Counted from the stretch's first letter, positions 1-9,050 are shown. The stretch is 34,983 bases of DNA from Oscillospiraceae bacterium (GCA_009784085.1 WRCJ01000004.1:1-34983), one strand, 5' to 3'. Program-made: numbers and translations. Notes: a model not told the origin generated them from the letters alone.

Positions 1-118
1 GCAGGCAGGCAGGCGCAGGCAGGCAGGCGCAGGCAGGCAGGCAGGAAGGCACAGGCAGGCAGGCAGGCACAGGCAGGGAGGCAGGCAGAGGGGGGGAGGG
101 AGGCACGGGGAGGGGGGG
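1..118. repeat. Degenerate GCCT/GCAG tetranucleotide tract
   Basis: The first 90 bases are almost entirely a four-base repeat (GCAG/GCCT), broken in places by two-base slips, followed by a G-rich tract to about 118. In the frame of the DUF6382 gene it reads as Ala-Cys-Leu-Pro repeats. A four-base unit changes frame with each copy gained or lost, but this tract has no stop codon in any frame. It lies at the window edge, so collapse or slippage in assembly is possible. Confidence 0.75.
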
Positions 119-1460
119 AGGCGGGCGGGGGGAGGGGTGCGGGGGCGGGCGGGGCGGTGGGGGCGAATGGCGCGGGTGCGGGCGGGGCGGTTGGGGCGAA
201 TGGCGCGGTAACCATCTGCGGCGCAGGCGCGTACGGCGCGGCTGGGGCATAGGGGGCGGGTGCGGGCGCGAACGGCGCGGCGGCCATCTGCGGCGCGGGT
301 GGCGTGGTTCCCCTGGTTGCCGCGCTCGTTGCGGATACCACGGGTGCCGTAGGCGTTGCGGGCGCCGCGGATAGGGGCGTTTCGGCGCCGGGGATGGAAA
401 AAGTGGCCGCGTTTTTGTCCTTTGCCGCCTTTGGGGGTTTCGTTTGGGATGCCTTCGCTTGCTTTTGCGCCTTGTAGGCCGCCTTGTTATCCTTGTTGTA
501 GTGCATCAAGAGATGTAGCATGGTGACCTCTTTCTGCGGCCCGCCCGCCCCAGACGCCTTCGGCGTCTTCGATGCCTTCGGTGCGTCTTTCGGGGGGCGG
601 GGCGTGGGCGCGGGCATCGCCATGGCGGGCGCCGGGGCTGGTGCCATGACCGGGGTTGGGGCCGTTGCCATTGATGGGGCTGACGCCGGGGCCGTGAACG
701 GGGCAGGGGCTGGCGCGGTGACCATGGCGGGCGCCATGAACGGGTTGGGGGCCGGTGCCATGACCGGTGCCGGGGCTGGACCTGGGACTGAGGTGATGGT
801 CGGCGTCAACCCCGCCGGTTGTGCCGGCGATACCGCCGGAGGCGTCAGGGGCTGTGGCCATTGGGGGGGGATAGCGGCGGACGCGGGCGCGGGCGGCGCG
901 GCGAATCCCGTCTCGCGGAGCATCTCCCTGACTACCGCCAAAAACCCGCCGAGGGAAAAGGATTCCGCCCCGTTGACGGCATTGATAATGACAGCGACAT
1001 AATCGTTGTTTTCGGTTTTATCATATTGGGCGCTCAGAATAACTTTCTTCAAAAAAGCGGGCAGTTCCTCTGTTTGGACGCCGGAGCCGACAACCGGTAG
1101 GCAGATGAGTTGTGGTTCGCATGTGGAAACATCGACGAAGATGTATTCCGGGTCGAGCACAAACAGGGAAGGATCGATCATATATTCTTCGGCGGTGAGG
1201 AGGGCCTCGGCAATTCCAGCGAACACGCGCAGCATCTGCGCCTTTTTTACCGCCCCAGCCAAGAACCTGTGAAGCGGCGCCTTCGCCGAGATGTTGTATT
1301 TCAGGTATACCGACTCGTCCGCTTGCGTGTACAGGATGGCCGACAAGCCTTTGACGCGGTTGTTGGTCATCATGCCCAAGCTCAGCGAATCGATGGTATC
1401 GCCCGGTTGGAGCCGATAGGACAAGTATGTGTTTGCTCCTTGGTTCTCAATCGAAAACAT
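1..1460 (-). CDS. DUF6382-type protein with Pro/Ala-rich linker, 3' end outside window
   Basis: Translation from the ATG at 1460 stays open to the window edge (about 486 codons), so the C-terminus is missing. Residues 1-186 form a globular domain resembling DUF6382 of clostridial FHA proteins (YLSYRLQPGDTIDSLSLGMM, then an EYMIDPSLFVLDPEYIFVDV stretch). From about residue 187 the chain becomes a long Pro/Ala/Met-rich linker with imperfect repeats of the type PAPAPVMAP. A short basic segment near residues 315-340 (MLHLLMHYNKDNKAAYKAQK) interrupts the linker. In known DUF6382 proteins a phosphothreonine-binding FHA domain follows the linker; that would lie outside this window and is inference. 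It is the last gene seen of the Tad operon, 160 bp after the WG-repeat gene, so a regulatory role at the pilus machine is plausible. A GAACGTCT stretch, not a good Shine-Dalgarno, precedes the ATG. Confidence 0.7.
   Translation of the reverse strand, partial: MFSIENQGANTYLSYRLQPGDTIDSLSLGMMTNNRVKGLSAILYTQADESVYLKYNISAKAPLHRFLAGAVKKAQMLRVFAGIAEALLTAEEYMIDPSLFVLDPEYIFVDVSTCEPQLICLPVVGSGVQTEELPAFLKKVILSAQYDKTENNDYVAVIINAVNGAESFSLGGFLAVVREMLRETGFAAPPAPASAAIPPQWPQPLTPPAVSPAQPAGLTPTITSVPGPAPAPVMAPAPNPFMAPAMVTAPAPAPFTAPASAPSMATAPTPVMAPAPAPAMAMPAPTPRPPKDAPKASKTPKASGAGGPQKEVTMLHLLMHYNKDNKAAYKAQKQAKASQTKPPKAAKDKNAATFSIPGAETPLSAAPATPTAPVVSATSAATRGTTPPAPQMAAAPFAPAPAPYAPAAPYAPAPQMVTAPFAPTAPPAPAPFAPTAPPAPAPLPPPASPPPRASLPPSACLPACACLPACAFLPACLRLPACACLP
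600..830. repeat. In-gene Pro/Ala/Met repeat region of the DUF6382 gene
   Basis: Imperfect 12-18 bp units rich in GCC/CCG codons encode repeated (A/P)-P-A-(P/S)-x-M-A-(P/T) segments of the linker. Unit lengths are multiples of three, so copy-number changes would only alter linker length. Confidence 0.6.
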
Positions 1461-1620
1461 AGACGTTCCCTTTCTTTATGGATTGTTGGTTGTATATCAC
1501 CCGGGCGGTGCGACGCCGGGTAGGTGGATTGCCGTATATCGCCTGTGCGGCGCGTCAGGGATGCCGCGCCCTACAACGCGCCGGGATTGTCGTCGTGGGG
1601 CGTATATTACCTGAACGATA
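1461..1620. other. Intergenic gap with fragment of dispersed GC-rich repeat
   Basis: No gene is seen between the WG-repeat gene and the DUF6382 gene. Bases about 1543-1583 (GCGCGTCAGGGATGCCGCG followed by CCCTACAACGCGC) match the element at 17757-17850 and carry the GTTGTAGGG end motif of the family in inverted orientation. Confidence 0.6.
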
Positions 1621-2922
1621 TCAGTGGTTGAACCTGTATAGCCGCAAGAGGTTCCACTCGTTATCCCGTTTTACGAAGACGCCGCCTCGGCTGTTGAAAT
1701 CTTTCGCGCCCTCGAAGGTGTAGGGGATGACAAGATTTCCCTCTGCATCGATAAACCCCCACTTATCCTCGCTCATGACCGCCGCGAACCCGCCCGAAAA
1801 GCTACGTGCATCGGCATAGGCGGGTGGGATGGCCATCCGTCCGCCGGTGTCTATGAAGCCCCACTTCCCGTCTAACTTGACGGCTGCGTACGTGTCGTCA
1901 CAGAACAGGCGCGCATCCTCATAGGGGGTTTCGGAGACCTTGTTCCCGTTTGTTTCGACCAGGTAATAGTACCCGCCCTCCTGGGCAAACAGCCTGTCGT
2001 TCCGACAGACGACACCCTTTTCATCCTGGACGATCGCCTCATAGGTTTTGTTGGAGAGGGCTTCGCCGCTGTTGTCCAGCAAATGCCACCGCCCCTCCTC
2101 CAAGACCGCGACCACGCCGTTTATGTACGAGGAGGCGTCCTCGTATCCACCGGCGACGAGCTCGCCGTCATCGCTGTAGAGGCCCCATGTCGATCCGTTG
2201 TAGAGCGTATAGAATCCCGATTCCGAGACGCCCAGCGTACAGGTCCGGTTCATGCCCGGCGCCACCTTCATTTTATTGCCCTCCGCATCGATGTAGTACG
2301 AGTCGGATTCCCTATCCTCGACAGGCGCCAATCCATGCCTGAACGCGCCCGCCTTCAAGTAACTTGACGTGATGGCGCTGCCGCCGGTCTCGGTCACATA
2401 ACCCCAGGTTTCTTTCTTTCTCACGGCGCAGAGCCCTTCGCTGAAAGCGGACACCTCTTCGTAATTCCCTTTGAAAAAGTGGGTGTACCCGATCTCGTCC
2501 AGGATGGCGGAGACTGTCTGCCTGGAGATGTTGCGCTTTTCCATGGTGTCGGCCAGGACAAAGCAGGCTGCGTAGTCTTCCTTTTCGTGATACAGTTCCA
2601 TCATGTATTGATAGGCTTCCACGCTGTATGGATAGGTGTTCAGCATTTCCTGGCCCCATTTTTCGGTGGATCTGAAATCTTCGCCCCCTTGATAGATACG
2701 CGCGATTTCCAGCCGCAGCGGGAGGGACTCTTGGATGCCAAGCGCTTGCGCATAATGCTCCAACGCTGTGACGACAATGCCCTGCGCCGCATAGGAACGC
2801 GCGGCGGCGAGGTATGTGTGGTACTCTTCGTCGGCCTTTCCGTTGGCATCGAAAGTCATGTAGAGGGAAGCCAAAAACAGGACGACTAAAACCAGGGGCG
2901 CCAGCAATTTATAGTTTTTCAT
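1621..2922 (-). CDS. Membrane-anchored WG-repeat protein
   Basis: The 433-residue product starts with a cytoplasmic MKNYK and one hydrophobic anchor (residues 6-24). A TPR-like helical region follows (about 29-130, with ALEHYAQALGI and AYQYMMELYHEKEDYAA). From about 170 to the end it has WG repeats: WGYV, WGLYSDDGELV, WHLLDNSGEAL, YYLVETNGNKV, WGFIDTGGRMAIPP and WGFIDAEGNLVIP. WG repeats form beta-propeller-like folds used in protein binding. The likely topology is one N-terminal anchor with the propeller outside. It lies 16 bp downstream of the prepilin peptidase gene in the Tad operon, so a role as an accessory protein or adhesin-like part of the pilus system is inferred from position only. 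Confidence 0.85.
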   Translation of the reverse strand: MKNYKLLAPLVLVVLFLASLYMTFDANGKADEEYHTYLAAARSYAAQGIVVTALEHYAQALGIQESLPLRLEIARIYQGGEDFRSTEKWGQEMLNTYPYSVEAYQYMMELYHEKEDYAACFVLADTMEKRNISRQTVSAILDEIGYTHFFKGNYEEVSAFSEGLCAVRKKETWGYVTETGGSAITSSYLKAGAFRHGLAPVEDRESDSYYIDAEGNKMKVAPGMNRTCTLGVSESGFYTLYNGSTWGLYSDDGELVAGGYEDASSYINGVVAVLEEGRWHLLDNSGEALSNKTYEAIVQDEKGVVCRNDRLFAQEGGYYYLVETNGNKVSETPYEDARLFCDDTYAAVKLDGKWGFIDTGGRMAIPPAYADARSFSGGFAAVMSEDKWGFIDAEGNLVIPYTFEGAKDFNSRGGVFVKRDNEWNLLRLYRFNH

Positions 2923-2938
2923 TTTCTTGCCTCCCCAC

Positions 2939-3694
2939 TCACATACCGGTCAAGAATACGGAGATATATGTGCCGATCATCAGCGCGGGCGCAAAGGGGA
3001 TGACGTCTTTGCGCTTTTTCTTCCGGGTGATCAGGAAGACGGCGGAGATGACAAAGGAAACAATGAGCGACACGAACACGGAACCCCATATGCCGTCCAA
3101 GCCCAGCAATAAGCCCATGACGATAAACAGCTTGATGTCCCCGAATCCGATGGAATTCTTGATGAGCAACCCGCAAAGGAACGCCGCGAGAGCCAAGGCG
3201 ACGGCGGCGATCAACTCGGCGCCGGCGCGCAGCCACAGCCCTTCCGGTTCGACGATCAACTCGCACATCAGGATGATGACCCTGTAGGCAAGCCCGGTGA
3301 CGATAAACAAGTTGGGGATCCGGTAGGTCTGGAAATCGACGAAGGCCACCGGCCACAAGAGGCTGAGCAAGCACAGCCGCTTGAGATCGAATAAAAACGA
3401 TTGGGAGGCGTTGAGTTGCGACATCGAAACGGCAATGCCGATACTAAGTAGCGTCATGAGGCTCCCGAAGATGACAAACTTTTTGGTGAGCCAAGGATTG
3501 GAAGGAAGGGTACCCGTAATTTCCGCGTCCACCGCATCCACCGCGTCCTCCGCGTCCTCCGTGTCCCCCGCAATTTCCGCGTTCCCTGTGTTCCCCGGGA
3601 GACGCTTTTTTGCCTGCCTCGCGTAGTCCGTAGCCAATATGAATACACTCAAGCCGTTGAGTACCAACGCGGCCGCGCATAATGAGAAAACCAT
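2939..3694 (-). CDS. tadV: A24 family prepilin peptidase (TadV/CpaA type)
   Basis: This 251-residue polytopic membrane protein should cleave the leader of Flp and TadE-like prepilins at the cytoplasmic face of the membrane. The two catalytic aspartates of the A24 family are visible: D120 in VDFQTYRIPN and D186 in the GFGDIKL motif. The C-terminal IPFAPALMIGTY is also family-typical. There is no N-terminal methylase domain, as in other TadV/CpaA proteins. An odd feature is a cytoplasmic loop (about residues 35-62) with a 9-bp repeat encoding EDAVDAVDAE. The start is supported by AAAGGAGAG upstream of the ATG. It sits between the second TadE-like gene (29 bp gap) and the WG-repeat gene (16 bp gap). 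Confidence 0.9.
   Translation of the reverse strand: MVFSLCAAALVLNGLSVFILATDYARQAKKRLPGNTGNAEIAGDTEDAEDAVDAVDAEITGTLPSNPWLTKKFVIFGSLMTLLSIGIAVSMSQLNASQSFLFDLKRLCLLSLLWPVAFVDFQTYRIPNLFIVTGLAYRVIILMCELIVEPEGLWLRAGAELIAAVALALAAFLCGLLIKNSIGFGDIKLFIVMGLLLGLDGIWGSVFVSLIVSFVISAVFLITRKKKRKDVIPFAPALMIGTYISVFLTGM
3524..3595. repeat. 9-bp in-frame repeat in the prepilin peptidase gene
   Basis: Units like CCGCGTCCT and CCGCGTCCA recur about six times. They encode the acidic EDAEDAVDAVDAE loop and keep the frame. Confidence 0.7.
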
Positions 3695-3723
3695 GGCTTT
3701 CTCTCCTTTCTGACCTTTCTGCC

Positions 3724-5103
3724 CTAACCTTCTGTGTTTTCTTTTGTATTTTCTTTTTCGGTGGGCGATCCGTAACCTGTCTTCACTTCCACCGTCAATT
3801 GAATCCCGGCAGCCGCTTTTTCGCTCACAAAGTTGCTGGCGGCCGCCTCAATCATCGCTAGATCCGCATTGTCGGGCACGACCAGGATGATCTTATACGT
3901 CTTATCTATGTCTTTGGCCGTAACGGTTGTGTTGTTCCCGTCGGCGCCTAGCACCGTCACTTGATCCTCCACCTTGCCGGCGGCGTTAAACAAGGCATTG
4001 AATTCCGACCTGAGCTTGCCCGTTACCCCGGATGAGCTGTTGTATGACACCCCGTGCATGCTGGCTATCGCGATATATTGATTCTTGTCCAGGTTGTAGC
4101 CATTGTAGCCGTTTCCGCTGGCGCCGTATGTCGGCAGGGTGAATAGATCCCTCTCCTTATCGTGGATGACCTTCCCCCGCTCCATGGGCGGCAAGTCCCA
4201 AACACTGGATTCGTTTTTTGTCCCCTCTTCTTCACCGCCGCCGCTGCTCTTTTTGTCCCGCAGTAGGGAAACCCCGTTGCCCCACGCGGCGCTCTTGGCG
4301 CATTGCTTGATGGTGAAGGAAAAATCGAAATTCAACAATTTGACGACTTCGATCTCATAGGTGACGACCATTTGGATTTCGTCGCTCACGCCGAAAGCCA
4401 TCAACGAGGATCCGCTGAAATCCAGCCCGTCCAGCCCGTCTTTCACCTTGTAGCGGCGCAGGTATGCCTCGGCGTTGTCGCTCGGCGATTCCTTCAGGTT
4501 CTTTTGCATGAAGGAACGGCAGATCAGGCCCCCCAACATGCCCTTGCCTTCTTCGAGCAATTCCTCGCCGGCCAGCATGGCCATGCCTTTGATAAACGCC
4601 TTGGGGTCGCTCAGTTCCTCTTTGTACCTGTTTATAATGCTCTTGAAACTGTCGCTCCCGGAGTTCACGGCCGTGATCAGCCCGTTGTAGTCGCCGCTAT
4701 CCCAGCTCTTCTGCCCGTCGGACAGGGCGTCCATCATCGTCGATATGCCCGACACCGTGATGTCTGCCGTTTCCCTGGACTGTGCGGTCTTCCCATGTAG
4801 GCTGGCTTGTTTTTCATCCAGGCTGAATTTGTAGTAGAGGTAGACGTATTGCGATATTTCCTTCGTGGAAGACGCGAGGGACGTCCCGATTTTAGCTTGG
4901 ATGAAACAAATGTTTACGATAGACAGTACGATGAATATGGCGAAGATAAAGACGCTCAACGCGATGGTCGCCTCGACGACGACGGCGCCGCCTTCCTTTT
5001 TGGTGCCTCGGAAAAACAACCCTCGCATCCCCGCGCCGCGCATCCCTGCGGTGCGCATTCCCGCAGTGCGCATCCCCGCGCCTCGCGTCCCCGCGCCTCG
5101 CAT
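3724..5103 (-). CDS. Second TadE-like pilus protein with repeated N-terminus
   Basis: This 459-residue protein has a TadE-type leader: a basic segment, EGG at residues 37-39, then VVVEATIALSVFIFAIFIVL with E44 and one membrane helix to about residue 70. Such pseudopilins are cut by the prepilin peptidase and act in Tad pilus assembly. The rest is probably extracellular, with a Lys/Ser/Glu-rich segment and a C-terminal part (about 330-440) resembling a small alpha/beta domain. The first 27 residues are five-residue repeats of the type MRGAG/MRTAG, each starting with Met or Thr, so several in-frame ATG starts exist. Its ATG overlaps the stop of the DUF5702 gene (TAATG), which suggests translational coupling. 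Which ATG is used cannot be decided from the sequence. Confidence 0.8.
   Translation of the reverse strand: MRGAGTRGAGMRTAGMRTAGMRGAGMRGLFFRGTKKEGGAVVVEATIALSVFIFAIFIVLSIVNICFIQAKIGTSLASSTKEISQYVYLYYKFSLDEKQASLHGKTAQSRETADITVSGISTMMDALSDGQKSWDSGDYNGLITAVNSGSDSFKSIINRYKEELSDPKAFIKGMAMLAGEELLEEGKGMLGGLICRSFMQKNLKESPSDNAEAYLRRYKVKDGLDGLDFSGSSLMAFGVSDEIQMVVTYEIEVVKLLNFDFSFTIKQCAKSAAWGNGVSLLRDKKSSGGGEEEGTKNESSVWDLPPMERGKVIHDKERDLFTLPTYGASGNGYNGYNLDKNQYIAIASMHGVSYNSSSGVTGKLRSEFNALFNAAGKVEDQVTVLGADGNNTTVTAKDIDKTYKIILVVPDNADLAMIEAAASNFVSEKAAAGIQLTVEVKTGYGSPTEKENTKENTEG
5025..5103. repeat. 15-bp tandem repeat at the 5' end of the second tadE-like gene
   Basis: About five copies of a 15-bp unit (CGCATCCCCGCGCCT and variants) encode MRGAG or MRTAG. 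Most units carry an in-frame ATG preceded by a G-rich stretch, so copies add both start codons and basic residues to the leader. Confidence 0.85.
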
Positions 5104-8100
5104 TAGGAGTACCCCCTGGTGGCCTTATAGGAGAAGGTACACCAGTCCGTTTCCTCATAGGGGTTCCCTTCCACGTCGATGGTATAGTAGGGAAGCGCCA
5201 GCATGAGCGGTTTGATCCGGACTTTCGCGTTGATGTTGAAGTGGACGAAGGCCTTGGTGAGTTGGAAACTGTCGCCCTTCCCGTTCCCATCGATGAGATA
5301 GTTCAGGTTTGCCTGCATGACGCGGGCGGTGCGCTCGTACATCTGCGGCCCTCGATCGGTGCTGTCGAAACCCAACAGCAGGAATATATACATATAGTTG
5401 TTGTAGGACAGATGCAAGCCGCTACGCTCGTTTCTTTGGGTGCCGGAAGAGTCGCTTGCCTCGCTGGCGAGCTTTTTTACCAAATCATCCCCAATGGCTT
5501 CAATGTCCGTCACCCATTCGGGATCCGGCTTGCCGTCTTTTTTTGTCTTGATGAACTTCACGGGTATGCCCGCTTTGAGCATGCTCACATCGTTGACGGT
5601 TTCGACGGCGGCCAAAATCAAGATGAGGATCGCCTTGATCAGCGGGGCGGGCACAATCCCGCATGTCGCGGATTGTATGGCGTTGGCCACGGCCGCGATC
5701 ACGGTGGCCGTGAGATTGTCGCCGCTCCAGTAGAACATGAAGGCGCTGGGGACATTTAAGATGAAGCGGATCGCGTACATGCCGGTCAGGGCGGTGTTCA
5801 CATTATCCTGGCTTGTATCTTTCCCAAAGAGGATGTATTCCCACTCGGCGCCGTGCGCCCAGTTGTTGTGTTTGTTGATAGGCTTGGTGGTCAGCGACCT
5901 GTTTTTGGCGTCTTTGGGCTTGACGCTTGTCCAATCCTTGTTATCTTTTTCAAAGAGTTTTGTAAAATCGCTATTTTTACCGATCTCCTTCATCGTATCG
6001 ATCGTGATGAGTGACCCTTTGTATTTCCCGTCGCCTTTCTCATCGGCAAGCTTGTATAGGGCTTCTTTTTCGGACGTATAGCTGCTAAACATGCCGGCCA
6101 CGTACTCTGTGGCGTATAGGGTTTCCATGCGTTGGCTCAACGCGCCCGACAAGTCTCCTTCGCCAATGCCGCTGGCAAGGTCGGTAAACAACTTCGCGAC
6201 GCTACTAAAGGCGTCCAATACGCCGAAGGCATCCCCATGGCCTTTTATGGAATTTTCTGTCACGCTGTCACTTTCCGCCTCTTGGCTTTCTTTATCTTTG
6301 CCATCCCCGCCACCTTTTGTGCCGCTCTCTTCTTGAAGTTTCTTGAACTTATCGTTCATATCATTTTTCTTGTCCGCTTCCTCCCCTTCCATCACGGACT
6401 CAAAGTTGTCGTTCATCCACACCCAAAGCGCGGGCGCGGGCGGGTTCTTGAGGTTGGGATGGTTGGACTGCGAGATGTTGGCGTCAGCGGCGTTGCCTTC
6501 GGCGGGCGTGAAAGAAAACGATGTCTCGAAATAATCTTTCAGCTCGCTTTTCGTTGTTTTGATCTTGTTACTAGCGATGCCGGAGGCATCCTTCGCATTC
6601 TTAAAGGTCTTGATGTCGAGTAGCTTTTTGTTGCCATATTTCACGGCGTCGATGGATTTGATCATGCTGTCGTACAATTCCTTCATCTGTTCCACACGGC
6701 CCTTCAGCGCGTCGATGCTCTCGTCCGTGAGGTTCGCGAGGTCTTTCATCAGCTTCTCATTCGCCACCTCGTCCCTGTCTGTCTTTCCCATATCCGTATC
6801 GGTGCCCTTGGCCTTGTCGTCCCATTTGTTAAAGGCTTCCTTGTATTTTTTCACAAGCGTCTTGAGCTTGTTCAGTTTGCCGGGGACATCTTTTAAGGCG
6901 TCGCTGCATTCCTTCATTTTCGCCTTGTCGGCTGTAATTTGCGTATAGATGTCCGAGATCGTGGCTTCCACGCTCTTGTTTACCGACGGGACTATGCGTT
7001 TATCCGGCTTGATCTTATCTTTGTTGGCCGGCAAGGTGGAGATGCGCTGGAAGATGGACATGTATTTGATGTATTTGTCGCCCGAAGATTCGTTGTTCGC
7101 CTCCACGCTGAGCACCCTGTTGAATATCCCCTGGGCTTGGCTGCATAATTTGTCGTAGTGCCAGGAATACGTATCTTCATACGTGCATCCGTCATATCCA
7201 TTATATTGCGTGCCGCTAAAGAGAAGCATCCGGCCCGTGTCCTCTTCGGGATCCAAATACGCATATGCGTTTTCGAGTTTGCACCAATTGTCCATGATAT
7301 TCTTGGACTCATTATCCATCGTCGTTATTTTGTTGGTGATTGTCGCGGCGTGTTGCGCCCAATACTGGATGTCGTATACGGTGTTCCTGTCATAGGTTGG
7401 GAATACGTCCTCCAAGGCGGTTTTCGCTTTCTTGTAAGCGGTGATGGCCTTTGCCAAACTTTGCATGATGGACCTGACGTTGCTCAGTTTCGCGTTTTTC
7501 TCATCGCTGTAAGGCGACGAGGGGTCGTGGTTGGATTTTTTGTAGACGGTTTTTCTGACTTCCTTCAGGTTTTCCGTGTTGTAGAGATCATAGACCAACG
7601 CCTCGTGGATCTCCCGGTAGATGCCGCGATAGCCGTTGAGCCGCGCCACGATCTGGTTGATCCTATCCACCTTCCCGGCTTCCTGCGGATCGATCTTCTG
7701 GTACTTATATAGCTTCTCATAGACGGAGAATGCTTCCTCCATCAGCTCGTTTTCCGCCTCATAGGACTTTCGCTTGGTGTCGGACAGTTCCTTGTCCTTC
7801 TGTTGATCCTCCACTTCCTTGCCGGCGCCCGTCAAGGAGCTGACGAACCCGGCGACGATGTTAATCGGCGCGCGGTATTTCATGAACTCCACGATCTGCT
7901 CTTTGATGATGGCGGCGTTTTCCATGTTCGCGCCCTCGACCGGCGCGATCATCGACGACTGATCCGACAACAGCTCCATCTGAAGCAGGTTGGAAATGTC
8001 CTCGCTCTTCACCATGCCTTCGATCTGCGTCCATAGGGTCTTGGTTTCCTCGGCGCTCAACCCCTTCGAGGATAGCAGGCGCAGAAAGTAGTCGGCGGAG

Positions 8101-8342
8101 GTGCTATAGAAATCGTTGATGTTTTGGCATGACGCGACCATGCCGTAGTAGTCGTTTAGGTCGTAGTCATAGTGGGTCAGCAGGGAGTTGAGCGCCAGAT
8201 CGCCGGACGCCTCCACAAGGTTTTGGCCCAGCTTCACGCGGCCCACATCCACAAAGACCGACGTGACGACGATGCAGGGGACGAGCACCAGCGCCAAGAA
8301 AACCGATATGGCGCCATGAGACGAATTCCGTTTCTTCTTCAT
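5103..8342 (-). CDS. DUF5702 / TadG-like large pilus-locus protein
   Basis: The product has 1079 residues from the ATG at 8342, chosen because GGGAGAG lies just upstream; an in-frame ATG at 8357 would add five residues. The N-terminus (MKKKRNSSHGAISVFLALVL, then VFVDVGRVKLGQNLVEASGDLALNSLL) is the pattern of DUF5702 proteins of clostridial Tad loci, which resemble TadG by having one N-terminal helix and a large outer part. Residues about 120-700 are Lys/Glu-rich and predicted helical or coiled coil. A hydrophobic stretch at about 855-925 could contain two further membrane helices, unusual for TadG. The product is likely a minor pilin or pilus anchor at the cell surface. It lies between the first TadE gene and the second TadE-like gene. 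Confidence 0.8.
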   Translation of the reverse strand: MKKKRNSSHGAISVFLALVLVPCIVVTSVFVDVGRVKLGQNLVEASGDLALNSLLTHYDYDLNDYYGMVASCQNINDFYSTSADYFLRLLSSKGLSAEETKTLWTQIEGMVKSEDISNLLQMELLSDQSSMIAPVEGANMENAAIIKEQIVEFMKYRAPINIVAGFVSSLTGAGKEVEDQQKDKELSDTKRKSYEAENELMEEAFSVYEKLYKYQKIDPQEAGKVDRINQIVARLNGYRGIYREIHEALVYDLYNTENLKEVRKTVYKKSNHDPSSPYSDEKNAKLSNVRSIMQSLAKAITAYKKAKTALEDVFPTYDRNTVYDIQYWAQHAATITNKITTMDNESKNIMDNWCKLENAYAYLDPEEDTGRMLLFSGTQYNGYDGCTYEDTYSWHYDKLCSQAQGIFNRVLSVEANNESSGDKYIKYMSIFQRISTLPANKDKIKPDKRIVPSVNKSVEATISDIYTQITADKAKMKECSDALKDVPGKLNKLKTLVKKYKEAFNKWDDKAKGTDTDMGKTDRDEVANEKLMKDLANLTDESIDALKGRVEQMKELYDSMIKSIDAVKYGNKKLLDIKTFKNAKDASGIASNKIKTTKSELKDYFETSFSFTPAEGNAADANISQSNHPNLKNPPAPALWVWMNDNFESVMEGEEADKKNDMNDKFKKLQEESGTKGGGDGKDKESQEAESDSVTENSIKGHGDAFGVLDAFSSVAKLFTDLASGIGEGDLSGALSQRMETLYATEYVAGMFSSYTSEKEALYKLADEKGDGKYKGSLITIDTMKEIGKNSDFTKLFEKDNKDWTSVKPKDAKNRSLTTKPINKHNNWAHGAEWEYILFGKDTSQDNVNTALTGMYAIRFILNVPSAFMFYWSGDNLTATVIAAVANAIQSATCGIVPAPLIKAILILILAAVETVNDVSMLKAGIPVKFIKTKKDGKPDPEWVTDIEAIGDDLVKKLASEASDSSGTQRNERSGLHLSYNNYMYIFLLLGFDSTDRGPQMYERTARVMQANLNYLIDGNGKGDSFQLTKAFVHFNINAKVRIKPLMLALPYYTIDVEGNPYEETDWCTFSYKATRGYS

Positions 8343-8369
8343 TCCAAACTCTCCCATTCAAAAGGCTTG

Positions 8370-8422
8370 CTAAAGCTTACTATAGGCTTATTATAGGCTC
8401 ATTATAGGCTTACGATAGGCTT
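8370..8422. repeat. 12-bp tandem repeat between first tadE and DUF5702 genes
   Basis: Four to five units of ATTATAGGCTTA and variants fill the 78-bp gap and end at the stop codon of the first tadE gene. It may affect mRNA structure between the two genes; no other signal is seen. Confidence 0.8.
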
Positions 8423-9050
8423 ACTTTTTCTTAAAGAACCCTTTGGCTTTGTCGATGGCCTCTTTGATTTTTTCGTCTACCCCGGTTTGCTTCAGATAGT
8501 CCTCGACCATATTCACATTCCGGATGAATTCCGGCGCGTCTGTCACGGCGGATTCGGCATGGGTCTCTACCCTGAAGCTGGAAAAGTATTGTTCCCCCAA
8601 CAGTTTGATGGGAAGCGGAACCATATAGTCCAAGTCGATGCTAAAGGTGGAGTACACCACGTAGTTGTTGGGCTGCACCTTGGCCGAGGGGCGGTTGGGC
8701 TTCATGCAGGAAAACAGCCCCGTACCGACGCCCCCCACCTGTGTTTCCAACTCTTGTTCAATGGCCTGCTGGGTGTTGCCCATTTTGGTAAAGTACCTGT
8801 AGTACCGCCATGGGTCGGTGCTTTTCCCAAACGTCGGCGCCTTGCCGGTTTTATCCACGTCTCGCAGCAGTGGGCTGGCGCAATAAGCGGCGCCATCCAG
8901 CGTCAGCTCGGTGACAATGGCTTCGATCTTGCATTTCTGATAATAGGCGTTGCCCATGAAGATCATAAAAAAGATAACTAAAAACATGACCGGGAACACA
9001 ATGGTGGCCTCGATAATCACCATGCCGCCCTCGCGCTTGTGTACACGCAC
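8421..9050 (-). CDS. tadE: TadE-like pseudopilin
   Basis: From the GTG at 9050 the product is 209 residues and starts MRVHKREGGMVIIEATIVFP. This is a short basic leader, the GG before the cut site, the conserved Glu (E14) and one membrane helix to about residue 34. I prefer this GTG over the in-frame ATG at 9098 because AGGGGAGGGG lies about eight bases upstream and the resulting leader has normal TadE length. TadE proteins are processed by the prepilin peptidase and needed for Tad pilus assembly. The outer part has two Cys (in YCASPL and SCMKP) and a C-terminal Lys-rich tail. It follows the Flp pilin gene after a strong hairpin. Confidence 0.85.
   Translation of the reverse strand: MRVHKREGGMVIIEATIVFPVMFLVIFFMIFMGNAYYQKCKIEAIVTELTLDGAAYCASPLLRDVDKTGKAPTFGKSTDPWRYYRYFTKMGNTQQAIEQELETQVGGVGTGLFSCMKPNRPSAKVQPNNYVVYSTFSIDLDYMVPLPIKLLGEQYFSSFRVETHAESAVTDAPEFIRNVNMVEDYLKQTGVDEKIKEAIDKAKGFFKKK

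Noticed and set aside
520..1002. Open frame on the plus strand over the DUF6382 gene
   Set aside because: It is Gly/Ala-rich sequence opposite a Pro/Ala-rich linker; the minus-strand frame has a recognisable domain and continues the operon.
3444..3680. Arg/Gly-rich minus-strand frames over the prepilin peptidase gene
   Set aside because: They are shifted readings of the 9-bp repeat in the real gene.
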